Positions 25,789 to 34,077 of a DNA stretch of 35,944 nucleotides are shown piece after piece; the first letter of the stretch is position 1, and every line of letters begins with the position of its first letter. The stretch is taken from assembly GCF_018383585.1 (NCBI RefSeq), contig NZ_JAHAMK010000038.1, positions 1-35,944 of the forward strand, written 5' to 3'. Under the pieces are notes generated by a model, which did not search any database, was not told the origin of the DNA, and saw only the letters and a program-made list of their open reading frames with translations. The position numbers and the translations under genes are program-made. The DNA comes from Microvirga sp. 3-52 (GTDB lineage: Bacteria; Pseudomonadota; Alphaproteobacteria; Rhizobiales; Beijerinckiaceae).

Positions 25789-26624
25789 GGTGCAGCGACA
25801 GGACTGCAGCCCAGCAGAGCCCGCGCCTCCTCCGTCGTGGCGATCCGGTGCCCATGACGCTCGATGGCGAGCACCGCATGCTCGACCAGCTCCGCGTTGC
25901 TGGAGGCGAGCCGGTCCCTGGTGATGCGGATGTTGTCCTCGAGCCCGGTCCGGACCGCGTCTGCCCCACGGACAAGCGCCCAGTCCATGACCTTCGCCTG
26001 ATGCCGGCCGATTCCGGCGGCCGTCCAGGTGCAGTTCGGAAACAGGTGCTTGGCCTCCTTGAGAAGAATGTCGAGCAGCCGCTCCTCCGCCGGCAGCGCA
26101 TTCTGGATCCCCATGACGAACTGGATATGCGGCTGATCGTCGAGCAGCCCCTTGTCGGCCAGGCGCCTGGCGCCGTGAAGATGGGACAGATCGAAGATCT
26201 CGATCTCCGGCCGTATGCCGAACGCCTTCATCTTGCCGGCCATCTCCTCGACCAGAACCGTATGGTTCTCGTAGACGATGGTGGGGAAGTTCACGGAACC
26301 CGTCGAGAGCGAGGCCATGTCGGGGCGCAAGCCGAGCGCCGAGCTGCGCTGGCTCGGATCACGCCCGCGCCCGCCCGTCGAGAACTGGATGATCATCCCC
26401 GGGCAATGCCTCGCCACGCCGGCCTGAACGGCTGCGAACCGTTCCGGATCGGACGAGGGCGTCTCGTCGTCGTTGCGCACGTGAATGTGCACGAGGGTGG
26501 CGCCAGCCTCATAGGCCTGCTGCGTCGACTCGATCTGCTCGGCCGGCGTGATCGGCACCGCCGGATTGTCCTTCTTGCGGGGGACCGATCCCGAGATCGC
26601 AACGGCGATGATGACAGGCTTCAC
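25776..26624 (-). CDS. BKACE family protein (beta-keto acid cleavage enzyme, DUF849)
   Basis: A 282-residue TIM-barrel enzyme. The family converts a beta-keto acid and acetyl-CoA into acetoacetate and a CoA ester, using a zinc ion. The N-terminus PVIIAVAISGSVPRKKDNPA and the zinc pair His46/His48 in GATLVHIHVRNDDETPSSDP are diagnostic. IQFSTGGRGRDPSQRSSALG, RPEIEIFDLSHLHGARRLAD and the C-terminal GADAVRTGLEDNIRITRDRL match the family. The substrate varies by subfamily and cannot be read here. Its position beside the beta-ketoadipate genes makes 3-oxoadipate or a related beta-keto acid attractive, but only as inference. It is the downstream partner of the aldehyde dehydrogenase or a separate unit; a strong hairpin lies between them. 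Confidence 0.9.
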   Translation of the reverse strand: MKPVIIAVAISGSVPRKKDNPAVPITPAEQIESTQQAYEAGATLVHIHVRNDDETPSSDPERFAAVQAGVARHCPGMIIQFSTGGRGRDPSQRSSALGLRPDMASLSTGSVNFPTIVYENHTVLVEEMAGKMKAFGIRPEIEIFDLSHLHGARRLADKGLLDDQPHIQFVMGIQNALPAEERLLDILLKEAKHLFPNCTWTAAGIGRHQAKVMDWALVRGADAVRTGLEDNIRITRDRLASSNAELVEHAVLAIERHGHRIATTEEARALLGCSPVAAPQSR

Positions 26625-26743
26625 GAACTCTCTCCCGACAGGCGTGCGACCGCAAAGGTTTCATCTGCACATAGGGCGTCGTCCTTGGCCAAGCGAGCCG
26701 AGCACATGAAAGTTCCGTGACGGGCGGCTGGGTCATCGCCGAT

Positions 26744-26770
26744 GTCCGCCGCTCAGGGTGAGCGGCGGAC
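26744..26770. terminator. Strong hairpin between the BKACE and aldehyde dehydrogenase genes
   Basis: GTCCGCCGCTCA (26744-26755) and TGAGCGGCGGAC (26759-26770) pair perfectly over 12 bp with a GGG loop. It lies 25 bp after the stop of the leftward aldehyde dehydrogenase gene and about 120 bp before the BKACE start. No run of T follows on either strand, so it is not a textbook intrinsic terminator. It may still stop or process the transcript. Confidence 0.6.
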
Positions 26771-26795
26771 AGAGCCCTTTCAGAGATCCGACCGA

Positions 26796-28247
26796 TCAGA
26801 TGGGAAAATGCTGCGGGCCCGTCTCGATGGTGATCCAGCGCAGCTCCGTGAATTCGTTGATCCCGGCTTTGCCGCCGAACCGGCCGTAACCGCTCGCCTT
26901 CACGCCGCCGAAAGGCATCTGGGCCTCGTCGTGCACCGTCGCCCCGTTGATATGGCAGATGCCGGAATCGATCCTGTGAGCCACATCGAGGGCGCGGGTG
27001 ATGTCCCGGCCGAAGACGGCGGCCGACAGGCCATACTCCGTATCGTTGGCGATCCGCACAGCCTCCTCCACACCCGTTGCACGGATGACGCAGACGACCG
27101 GGCCAAAGGACTCCTCACCGTACAGGCGCATCGCCGGAGTGACATGGTCCAGCACCGTTGCGGACATGACGGTGCCGTCAACCCGCCCGCCCGCGAGGAG
27201 CTTGGCCCCCTTGGAAACCGCATCGTCGACCAGGCCGCCGATCCGCTCGGCGGCTTCCACGCCGACCAGCGAGCCGAGAGCGAAGTTGCCGTGGCGCGGG
27301 TTGCCCGCCTGGAGCGATTCCGCCTTTGCCGCGAGCTTGGCGACGAAATCGTCGGCCACCGCATTGTCGACGACGATGCGCTCCGTCGACATGCAGATCT
27401 GGCCCTGGTTCATGAAGGCGCCGAAGGCCGAGGCCGCGACGGCTGCGTCGAGATCGGCATCATCGAGAACGACCAGCGAGGCCTTGCCTCCCAGCTCCAG
27501 AAGCACCGGCTTCAGGAAGCGTGCCGCCGTTTCCGCGATGATGCGGCCGACCCGGGTCGAGCCGGTGAAGTTGATCCGGCGCACCGCCGGATGCTCGATC
27601 AGGGCTTCGATGATTTCCGGCGCATTTTCCGGCGCGTTGGTGATCACGTTGATCGCACCTGCCGGCAGCCCGGCTTCCCGAAGAACGGCACCGATCAGGT
27701 GATGGGTGCCAGGGCAGATCTCGGACGCCTTCAGCACGACGGTGTTGCCGCAGGCGAGCGGCGTCGCGATGGCGCGGACGCCCAGGATTACGGGCGCGTT
27801 CCACGGCGCGATGCCGAGAACGACGCCGGCCGGCTGGCGCACCGCCATGGAGACGCAGCCCGGCTTGTCGGACGGAATGATCTCGCCCGTGATCTGGGTG
27901 GTGAGCGATGCGGCCTCTCGCAGCATGCCGGCCGCGAGCTTCACGTTGAACTGGGCCCAGCCGGCGGTCGCGCCGATTTCGGTCGCCATGAGGTTCACGA
28001 ACTCAGCCGCCCTGCCCTCGAGAAGATCGGCCGCCTTCAGGAGAACCGAGCGCCGGGCATTGGGTCCGAGCTTGGACCAGACCGGGAAAGCCGCCGCCGC
28101 CGCATCGGCCGCAGCCTGCGCATCGGCGACGCTCGCAGCCGCGGCGCGGCTTGCCACGTCGCCGGTGATCGGATCCCGCCGCTCGAAGGTGGCCCCGGTG
28201 GAGGCCGCCACGTCGCGATCGTCGATGAGAAGATTGATGTCCATCAT
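26796..28247 (-). CDS. Aldehyde dehydrogenase, vanillin/benzaldehyde dehydrogenase-like
   Basis: A 483-residue NAD(P)-dependent aldehyde dehydrogenase. Catalytic Cys285 lies in FMNQGQICMSTERIVV and general base Glu251 in PVLLELGGKASLVVLDDADL. The Asn of the oxyanion hole is in APWNAPV, and the NAD loop is NFTGSTRVGR. EESFGPVVCVIRA and MPFGGVKASGYGRFGGKAGI are family motifs. The QGQICMSTER sequence and the aromatic gene context suit the vanillin, salicylaldehyde and benzaldehyde dehydrogenase group, giving vanillate or 4-hydroxybenzoate-type acids. The exact substrate is inference. GGAG lies 8 bp before ATG 28247. A beheaded ABC receptor gene lies directly upstream, so this gene probably once belonged to an operon with it. 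Confidence 0.92.
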   Translation of the reverse strand: MMDINLLIDDRDVAASTGATFERRDPITGDVASRAAAASVADAQAAADAAAAAFPVWSKLGPNARRSVLLKAADLLEGRAAEFVNLMATEIGATAGWAQFNVKLAAGMLREAASLTTQITGEIIPSDKPGCVSMAVRQPAGVVLGIAPWNAPVILGVRAIATPLACGNTVVLKASEICPGTHHLIGAVLREAGLPAGAINVITNAPENAPEIIEALIEHPAVRRINFTGSTRVGRIIAETAARFLKPVLLELGGKASLVVLDDADLDAAVAASAFGAFMNQGQICMSTERIVVDNAVADDFVAKLAAKAESLQAGNPRHGNFALGSLVGVEAAERIGGLVDDAVSKGAKLLAGGRVDGTVMSATVLDHVTPAMRLYGEESFGPVVCVIRATGVEEAVRIANDTEYGLSAAVFGRDITRALDVAHRIDSGICHINGATVHDEAQMPFGGVKASGYGRFGGKAGINEFTELRWITIETGPQHFPI

Positions 28248-28300
28248 GTCTGCTTCTCCGCGTTCAGTTCAATGGGAAGGTTGGAGGTGTGGCGGGGCTC

Positions 28301-28462
28301 TTACCGGCACCGCATGCTGGCCCCGCCCGTGTTCGGACCGGTCTTCGAGATCGCATAACCGAGTTTGACGGAGTTCTGGGCCTGGGCCGCCGCCCCGGCG
28401 AGGCGACAGCTCACGGCAGCAAGCACGTCGGCGGCAGGGCGCCGCGTCATATCTCCGGTCAT
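28301..28462 (-). pseudogene. Remnant of a liv-type ABC substrate-binding protein gene (first ~50 codons only)
   Basis: ATG 28462 has GGAGG upstream and opens a frame of 53 codons. It reads as a signal peptide (VLAAVSCRLAGAAAQAQ) followed by NSVKLGYAISKTGPNTGGAS, the classical mature start of an amide/aromatic-type Leu-binding receptor. Similarity stops at GGAS, and the frame ends after four more codons at 28301. The remaining 350 or so codons are absent, and the aldehyde dehydrogenase gene begins 53 bp further on. An internal deletion is the simplest explanation. The exact breakpoint near 28313 is estimated from where similarity stops. Confidence 0.7.
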
Positions 28463-28586
28463 GATTTCCTCCAAGTCGTTCTGATCGAGGGCTCTTGTTT
28501 GAACCAAGCCCTTGGTTCCCGAAGCTTACGCTTGGCGCAGTTTCTGGGAATTGGACAGATCTGGGGAAAGATTGTACCGAACCGAC

Positions 28587-29531
28587 ATGCCCGAACGCAC
28601 AGGCCCTCGCGCTTCTTCCCCTGCAGTACCCTCCGGCCGCACCAGTGCATTGTGGCCTATACCGAGCTCTGTCCTGCATGCCGAGGTGATCGCTCCGTCC
28701 CTGTCCGAGCGGGAATGGGTCCTGGCGGGGAGCAAAGGGGAGCAGCGCGTGCATGCCTTCCTCCTCCTGTCACGAGGAGGCACACTCCTCGGCGAAGAGG
28801 TCGTCGATCTGCCTTCGCCGGCCCTGCTATGGCTTCCGAGTCACGCCGCGCGAACGGTCCGGGTGAATGCGGGAGCCCGGGGATACATGCTGGCGGCGGA
28901 TGACGACTTCCTGACCCGAACGATCAGCAGCGCTCCCGAAGGATCCCTGCTCCGCCACACGATCGACGGGATCGTCCTTGTGCCGGCCCACCTCCTGCAG
29001 AACAGGGCCGAGGAAATCGGTCACTCCTTCCAGGCTCTCGCCCGGGAGGTGCGGGCTCCCGACCGGGGCTCCATGGCGGTCATCGGCGCCCATGTGACGC
29101 TCATCTGCCTGCATCTCTGGCGCCTTGCCGAGGCAGATGCGTCGTCCGAAGCGGGCCTTCGAGGCACGGGCCACCACGTGCTCCAGCAGTTCCGGCAACT
29201 GGTCGAGCTCCGGTATCGTGAACACTGGAGCATCAAGCGCTATGCCGGCGCCCTCGGCGTCACGGAGAACCGGCTTCATGCGGTCTGCATACGCAACGCC
29301 GGTCACCCTCCCCGGTCCCTCGTCTATGACCGGATGGTGCAGGATGCCTGCATGCGCCTTCAGCAGATGGACGTGCCGGTCGAGCAGATCGCCTTCAGCC
29401 TGGGGTTCAAGGATCCGGGCTATTTCAACCGCTTCTTCAAGAAGCATGTCGGAGTTCCTCCGGGCACATATCGGCGCCGCGCCAAACCCCAGCATGCCGG
29501 CAGCACGAACTCCTATGCCGCCTGGCCCTGA
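28587..29531 (+). CDS. AraC-family transcriptional regulator
   Basis: A protein of about 314 residues. The C-terminal AraC DNA-binding domain is clear: HWSIKRYAGALGVTENRLHA, then RLQQMDVPVEQIAFSLGFKD and PGYFNRFFKKHVGVPPGTYR. The N-terminal 200 residues look like the effector part of AraC regulators but are not diagnostic. ATG 28587 (MPERTGPRASSPAV) is chosen; the frame is open back to 28512 but no better start is seen there. It points away from the truncated receptor gene and the aldehyde dehydrogenase, so it may once have controlled them. The inducer is unknown; an aromatic compound is likely from context. Confidence 0.88.
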   Translation: MPERTGPRASSPAVPSGRTSALWPIPSSVLHAEVIAPSLSEREWVLAGSKGEQRVHAFLLLSRGGTLLGEEVVDLPSPALLWLPSHAARTVRVNAGARGYMLAADDDFLTRTISSAPEGSLLRHTIDGIVLVPAHLLQNRAEEIGHSFQALAREVRAPDRGSMAVIGAHVTLICLHLWRLAEADASSEAGLRGTGHHVLQQFRQLVELRYREHWSIKRYAGALGVTENRLHAVCIRNAGHPPRSLVYDRMVQDACMRLQQMDVPVEQIAFSLGFKDPGYFNRFFKKHVGVPPGTYRRRAKPQHAGSTNSYAAWP

Positions 29532-29585
29532 GTGATAGGCGGTGGATATGGCCTTCTGACATTTCGTCCCATGGACCTTCCAACC

Positions 29586-29599
29586 TTGATCTAGGTCAA
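29586..29599. promoter_or_regulatory. Anaerobox (FNR/FixK-type site) upstream of hemN
   Basis: TTGATCTAGGTCAA matches the FNR/FixK consensus TTGA-N6-TCAA exactly. It lies 34 bp before the hemN start at 29634, which is close, so the transcript may start near position 29620 or use this site differently. A second such site precedes ccoN, which supports joint microaerobic control in the ancestor. Confidence 0.75.
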
Positions 29600-29633
29600 G
29601 GCGGATCGCGGGACTTCCATGCAAGGTCCCGAG

Positions 29634-30972
29634 ATGACGCCAGAACTCATCGCCCGCTACGACCAGCGTGTCCCACGCTATACGAGCTACCCCACCGCAC
29701 CTCATTTCAAGCCGGACGTGACCGTCGAGACCTACGCGTCGCGGCTAACGGAACTGGCACCGGACAGCCCCCTGTCCCTGTACCTGCACGTACCGTTTTG
29801 CGCCGAACTCTGCCTCTACTGCGGATGCAATACCGCCGTGACCCGCAGCTACAAGGCAATCGCTTCCTATGTGGACTGCCTGGAACGGGAAATCGACTTC
29901 GTCACGCAGCCTTTGCCCGGTCTTATGGCCGTCTCCCATATCCACTGGGGCGGCGGCACGCCGACTATCCTGTCTCCGGCGGATCTCTCGTCACCTCGAT
30001 TCGGTCTTCGAAATTCGGCCTGGGGCCGAGATCGCAGTCGAGATCGACCCGAGAACCATCACATTGGAGCATGTGGAGGCCCTCGCGGCATCCGGTCTCA
30101 ACCGGGCGAGTCTCGGCGTCCAGGATTTCGACCCCAGGGTGCAGGAAACCATCAGGCGGGTGCAGTCATTCGAGCAGACGGCGCAGGTTGCCGTCTGGCT
30201 GCGCAACGCTGGCGTGAAGGGTCCCAACCTCGATCTGATGTATGGCCTGCCGCTCCAGACAGTCGAGAGCGTAAAGCGCTCCGTTGACCTCGCTCGGACG
30301 CTCGACCCGGACCGCATCGCGCTTTTCGGCTACGCCCATGTTCCGTGGATGAAGCGCCATCAGGCCCTCCTGCCTGAAGAGGCTCTTACCGATGCCGTGG
30401 CTCGTGTGGAGCAACGGGAGGCTGCGAATATCCTTCTCGTCGAGGCCGGCCATGTCCAGATCGGCATCGACCACTTCGCCAAGCCTGACGATCCCATGGC
30501 GCGGCAGCACAAGGATGGACGGCTCCACCGCAACTTCCAGGGCTACACCACCGACGAGGCTGCCGTCCTGATCGGCTTCGGCACCTCGGCTATCGGGTCC
30601 CTGCCGCAGGGCTACATCCAGAACGCCCCTAGCACGGTTGCGTATCGGGAGGCCGTTCGCAACGGCCGTATCCCCGTTGTTCGCGGTGTTGTCCTCTCCG
30701 AGGACGATCGTCTGCGCAGAACGATCATCGAGCGACTGATGTGCGACTTTTCGGTAGATCTCGACGAGGTTGCTTCGGAATTCAGCTGGAACCTCTCGGA
30801 CTTCCAGCCCGAGATCGATGTCATCGACGAGCTGGCACGGGACGGGCTCGTCGTCCGCAACGGGCCGACCTTGACGATTCCTGACGAGGGCCGCGCCCTC
30901 GTCAGGAATGTCTGCGCCGTATTCGATCGCTATCTCGAAAACGGCACCCAGCGCCACTCCCGCGCTCTGTAA
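29634..30972 (+). pseudogene. hemN: Frameshifted oxygen-independent coproporphyrinogen III oxidase (hemN)
   Basis: HemN is a radical-SAM enzyme of heme synthesis used when oxygen is low. The first frame begins MTPELIARYDQRVPRYTSYP (ATG 29634 with AAGG upstream; ATG 29619 is also possible) and contains the 4Fe-4S motif HVPFCAELCLYCGC and HIHWGGGTPTILSPADL. At about 29988 similarity jumps to another frame, which continues HLDSVFEIRPGAEIAVEIDP through ASGLNRASLGVQDFDPRVQE and QGYTTDEAAVLIGFG to the stop at 30972. The stretch between GGGTPT and GAEIA is 58 bp after the motif, against about 69 expected from E. coli HemN. That indicates roughly an 11-bp deletion. The unshifted frame would end at 30287, giving a product without most of its catalytic domain. 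A sequencing error is less likely with a deletion of this size but not excluded. Confidence 0.85.
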
Positions 30973-31001
30973 CGCATCAAACAGGCGAGCCGCCGAGCCT
31001 T

Positions 31002-31015
31002 TTGATCTGCATCAA
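31002..31015. promoter_or_regulatory. Anaerobox (FNR/FixK-type site) upstream of ccoN
   Basis: TTGATCTGCATCAA matches TTGA-N6-TCAA. Its centre is about 92 bp before the ccoN start at 31100, compatible with a class II FixK/FNR-activated promoter. In rhizobia the FixLJ-FixK cascade drives ccoNOQP (fixNOQP) through such sites. Confidence 0.8.
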
Positions 31016-31099
31016 TGCCCCTTTCCCTGCGGCTCCTTACACGATTCCGCTGACGGCGAAGCTCACGGCCTCGCTGATGTTCTCAAAAGTTTGAAGCCT

Positions 31100-32764
31100 A
31101 TGGCTCAAGCGGTAGCACCCTCAAAAGGAATGACTTTCGGCGAAATGGGCTCGGCCCTTGCTTTCGCCGGACTGGCATTCCTCAGCATCATCATCGCGGC
31201 GAAGGCCTATACGCCCGAATACGCCTTCCATGCCTATCTCTTTGCAGCAGCCAGCGTGGCCGCCGTTTTCGTCATTGTTAACCGGTACTACGAGCGCCCT
31301 GCTCAACTCCCCCCGCTGACCATCGGTGTAAAGCCGAATTACAACATGGGTCCGGTGAAGTTCGCGACGATCGCCTCCGTCGTCTGGGGCATCGCCGGCT
31401 TTGCCATCGGGCTGCTGATCGCCCTTCAGCTTGCCTTCCCGGCGCTGAACTTCGACACCGCATGGTTGTCCTTCGGCCGGATGCGGCCGCTCCACACCTC
31501 GGCGGTGATCTTCGCCTTCGGCGGCAACTTCCTGATCGCAAGCTCCTTCTATGTGGTGCAGCGCACATGCCGCGCCCGGATGGTTGGCGATATCGCGCCT
31601 TGGTTCGTGGTGCTCCGCTACAACTTCTTCATCGTCATTGCCGGCACCGGCTACCTTCTCGGCATCACCCAGGGCAAGGAATACGCGGAGCCCGAGTGGT
31701 ACGCAGACCTTTTCCTGACCATCGTATGGGTCACCTATTTCCTGGTCTTCCTCGGCACGGTGATGCGCCGCAAGGAACCCCATATCTATGTGGCGAACTG
31801 GTTCTAACTCGCCTTCATCCTGACCATCGCGGTCCTGCATCTCGGCAACAACGCGGCGATCCCCGTCTCGATCTTCTCGCCCAAGAGCTACATCGTGTGG
31901 TCGGGCGTGCAGGATGCACTGGTGCAGTGGTGGTACGGCCACAATGCGGTCGGCTTCTTCCTCACCGCCGGCTTCCTCGCCATCATGTACTATTTCATCC
32001 CGAAGCGGGCCGAGCGGCCGGTCTATTCCTACCGTCTCTCCATCGTTCACTTCTGGTCCCTGATCTTCATGTATATCTGGGCAGGTCCCCATCACCTGCA
32101 CTACACCGCCCTGCCCGACTGGGCGCAGACCCTCGGCATGGTGTTCTCGGTGATGCTGTGGATGCCTTCCTGGGGTGGCATGATCAACGGCCTCATGACC
32201 CTCTCGGGCGCCTGGGACAAGCTCCGCACGGACCCTGTACTGCGTCTCATGGTGGTGTCGGTCGCCTTCTACGGAACTGCAACCTTCGAAGGCCCGCTCA
32301 TGTCCGTGAAGGCCTTCAACTCCCTGTCGCACTACACCGACTGGACCATCGGCCACGTTCATGCGGGCGCTCTCGGCTGGGTCGCCTACATCTCCTTCGG
32401 CGCTGTCTACTGCCTCGTGCCGTGGCTGTGGAACAAGAAGGAGCTCTATTCCATGAAAGCCGTGTCCTGGCACTTCTGGATTTCCACCCTCGGCATCGTC
32501 CTTTACATCTCGTCGATGTGGGTCGCGGGTATCCTCCAAGGCCTCATGTGGCGCGCCTATACCGGCCTCGGCTTCCTCGAATACTCTTTCATCGAGACCG
32601 TGGAAGCGATGAATCCGTTCTATGTCATCCGTGCACTCGGCGGCGCCTTCTTCGTGGCAGGTTCCCTGATCATGGCCTGGAACGTCTGGAAGACGATCAC
32701 GGCCGCAGAGGCGGTCGAGGAAGCTCCTCATGCCATGCAGCCAGTGCTCATCGCCGCGGAATAA
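31100..32764 (+). pseudogene. ccoN: cbb3-type cytochrome c oxidase subunit I (ccoN) with one in-frame stop
   Basis: CcoN is the catalytic heme-copper subunit of the high-affinity cbb3 oxidase. From ATG 31100 the reading frame spans 554 amino-acid codons plus a final stop, interrupted only by TAA at 31805-31807 (codon 236). Homologs have Tyr here ([13 protein letters not shown]), so a single TAC or TAT to TAA change is the simplest cause. Beyond the stop the same frame is well conserved: [20 protein letters not shown] with the CuB His, [20 protein letters not shown] and [39 protein letters not shown] contains a heme His. Upstream, [20 protein letters not shown] has Arg where I expect Gly, a further possible decay mark. 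Unless the stop is read through or is a sequence error, no active subunit is made. Confidence 0.88.
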
Positions 32765-32775
32765 AGGAAACGACC

Positions 32776-33396
32776 ATGTCATTCTGGTCCCGTCACAAGA
32801 TCTTCGAGACCAACTCGATCATCCTCATCATCGGCGTGCTGATCGTCATCTCGATCGGCGGCCTCGTGGAGATCGTGCCTCTTTTCTATCTGAAGAGCAC
32901 CGTCGAGAAGGTGGAGGGCGTCAGGCCCTACACTCCGCTCGAAATGGCCGGCCGCAACATCTACGTGCGGGAGGGCTGCTACAACTGCCACAGCCAGATG
33001 GTGCGCCCCCTGCGCGACGAGGTCGAGCGCTACGGCCACTACTCCCTGGCGGCCGAGAGCATGTACGACCGGCCGTTCCAGTGGGGCTCCAAGCGCACCG
33101 GTCCGGATCTCGCCCGTCTCGGCAACAAATACTCCGACGACTGGCACAGGGATCATCTGAAAGATCCCCGCGCGGTAGTCCCCGGCTCGATCATGCCAGG
33201 CTATCCCTGGCTCGAGAAGACCGAACTGGATGCGTCAGCTATTGCGCAGGAGTTGAAAGTGCAGGCGACCCTCGGTGTGCCCTACGACGAAGACATGCTC
33301 AAACATGCCGAAAGCGACATTCGTATCCAGGCCAATGCCGATGATCCGAACGGAGTCGATCTCGCCAAGCGCTATCCGAAAGCCCAGTCGCGCACC
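32776..33396 (+). pseudogene. ccoO: C-terminally truncated cbb3 oxidase subunit II (ccoO)
   Basis: CcoO is the membrane-anchored mono-heme cytochrome c of cbb3 oxidase. ATG 32776 begins [20 protein letters not shown], with an N-terminal membrane helix to about residue 35. Heme binding [40 protein letters not shown] and the Met ligand in [10 protein letters not shown] are intact. Similarity ends after KRYPKAQ, near 33390, about 35-40 residues before the family's usual C-terminus at about 244 residues. The frame stays open to 33981, but that part is antisense to fixJ and is not homologous. ccoQ and ccoP, which normally follow, are absent and fixJ converges 70 bp later. A deletion removing the end of ccoO and its downstream genes is inferred. 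Confidence 0.82.
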
Positions 33397-33465
33397 TGTC
33401 CGGCCAGCATCACGGATTATGCACAAGGCCCGATGTTTCCCTATTCAGGAATGTTCCTTAAGGGG

Positions 33466-34077
33466 CTACTTCGGCTCGATCAGCAGGGCGAGGCGGACGA
33501 GTTCGGACAGGCTTTTGGCCTGCATCTTCGCCATGACGTTTGCGCGGTAGATTTCCACCGTACGCGGGCTGATACCAAGATCATAGGCGATCACCTTGTT
33601 AGCCTTGCCGGCGACGAGCCCCTCCAGAACCTGCCGCTCCCGCTCGGACAGAGCGTCGAAGCGGCCTTGGATCTCCGCGACCTGGGTTCCGTGATGGCTG
33701 TTCCTTTCCTGACGAGCCAGTGCAGAGCGGACCGCAGCCAGGAAGACCTCATCGCCAAACGGCTTTTCGAGGAACTCGACCGCACCTTCCTTCATGGCCT
33801 CGACGGCCATCGGTACATCCGCGTGACCGGTCATGACAATAACCGGAAGTGCGATGCCACGCTCCTTCAGACGTCGGATCAGCTCGATGCCGTCGATGCC
33901 CGGCATACGCACATCGGTGACGATGCAGCCGGCCTCTATGCCTGGAGCGTCACCGAGGAAGCCTGTGGCGGATTCGTGTAGGCGAACCGGGATTCCTTCC
34001 GAGGCGAGTAGGAACGCTAGCGATTTGCGGACAGCCACGTCATCATCAACCACATGCACGGCAACGTCACTCTGCAT
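33466..34077 (-). CDS. fixJ: Response regulator FixJ
   Basis: FixJ is a NarL/LuxR-type response regulator that activates fixK and nifA promoters in rhizobia when phosphorylated by FixL. The 203-residue protein has a receiver domain ([20 protein letters not shown]; phosphoacceptor Asp55 in [23 protein letters not shown]; Lys105 in [10 protein letters not shown]). It ends with a LuxR-type HTH ([40 protein letters not shown]). Its start overlaps the fixL stop by 11 bp, so the pair is coupled. No fixK gene is in the window. It looks intact, unlike the neighbouring oxidase genes it would normally control. Confidence 0.94.
   Translation of the reverse strand: MQSDVAVHVVDDDVAVRKSLAFLLASEGIPVRLHESATGFLGDAPGIEAGCIVTDVRMPGIDGIELIRRLKERGIALPVIVMTGHADVPMAVEAMKEGAVEFLEKPFGDEVFLAAVRSALARQERNSHHGTQVAEIQGRFDALSERERQVLEGLVAGKANKVIAYDLGISPRTVEIYRANVMAKMQAKSLSELVRLALLIEPK

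Noticed and set aside
31121..32782. Open minus-strand frame of 553 codons opposite ccoN
   Set aside because: Its composition (many His, Glu, Asp, Arg) and lack of any family motif are typical of antisense to a GC-rich membrane-protein gene; ccoN on the plus strand is clearly conserved.
33397..33981. Continuation of the ccoO frame as a 401-residue protein
   Set aside because: After about residue 206 the translation is antisense to fixJ and has no similarity to cytochromes; fixJ is intact and conserved.
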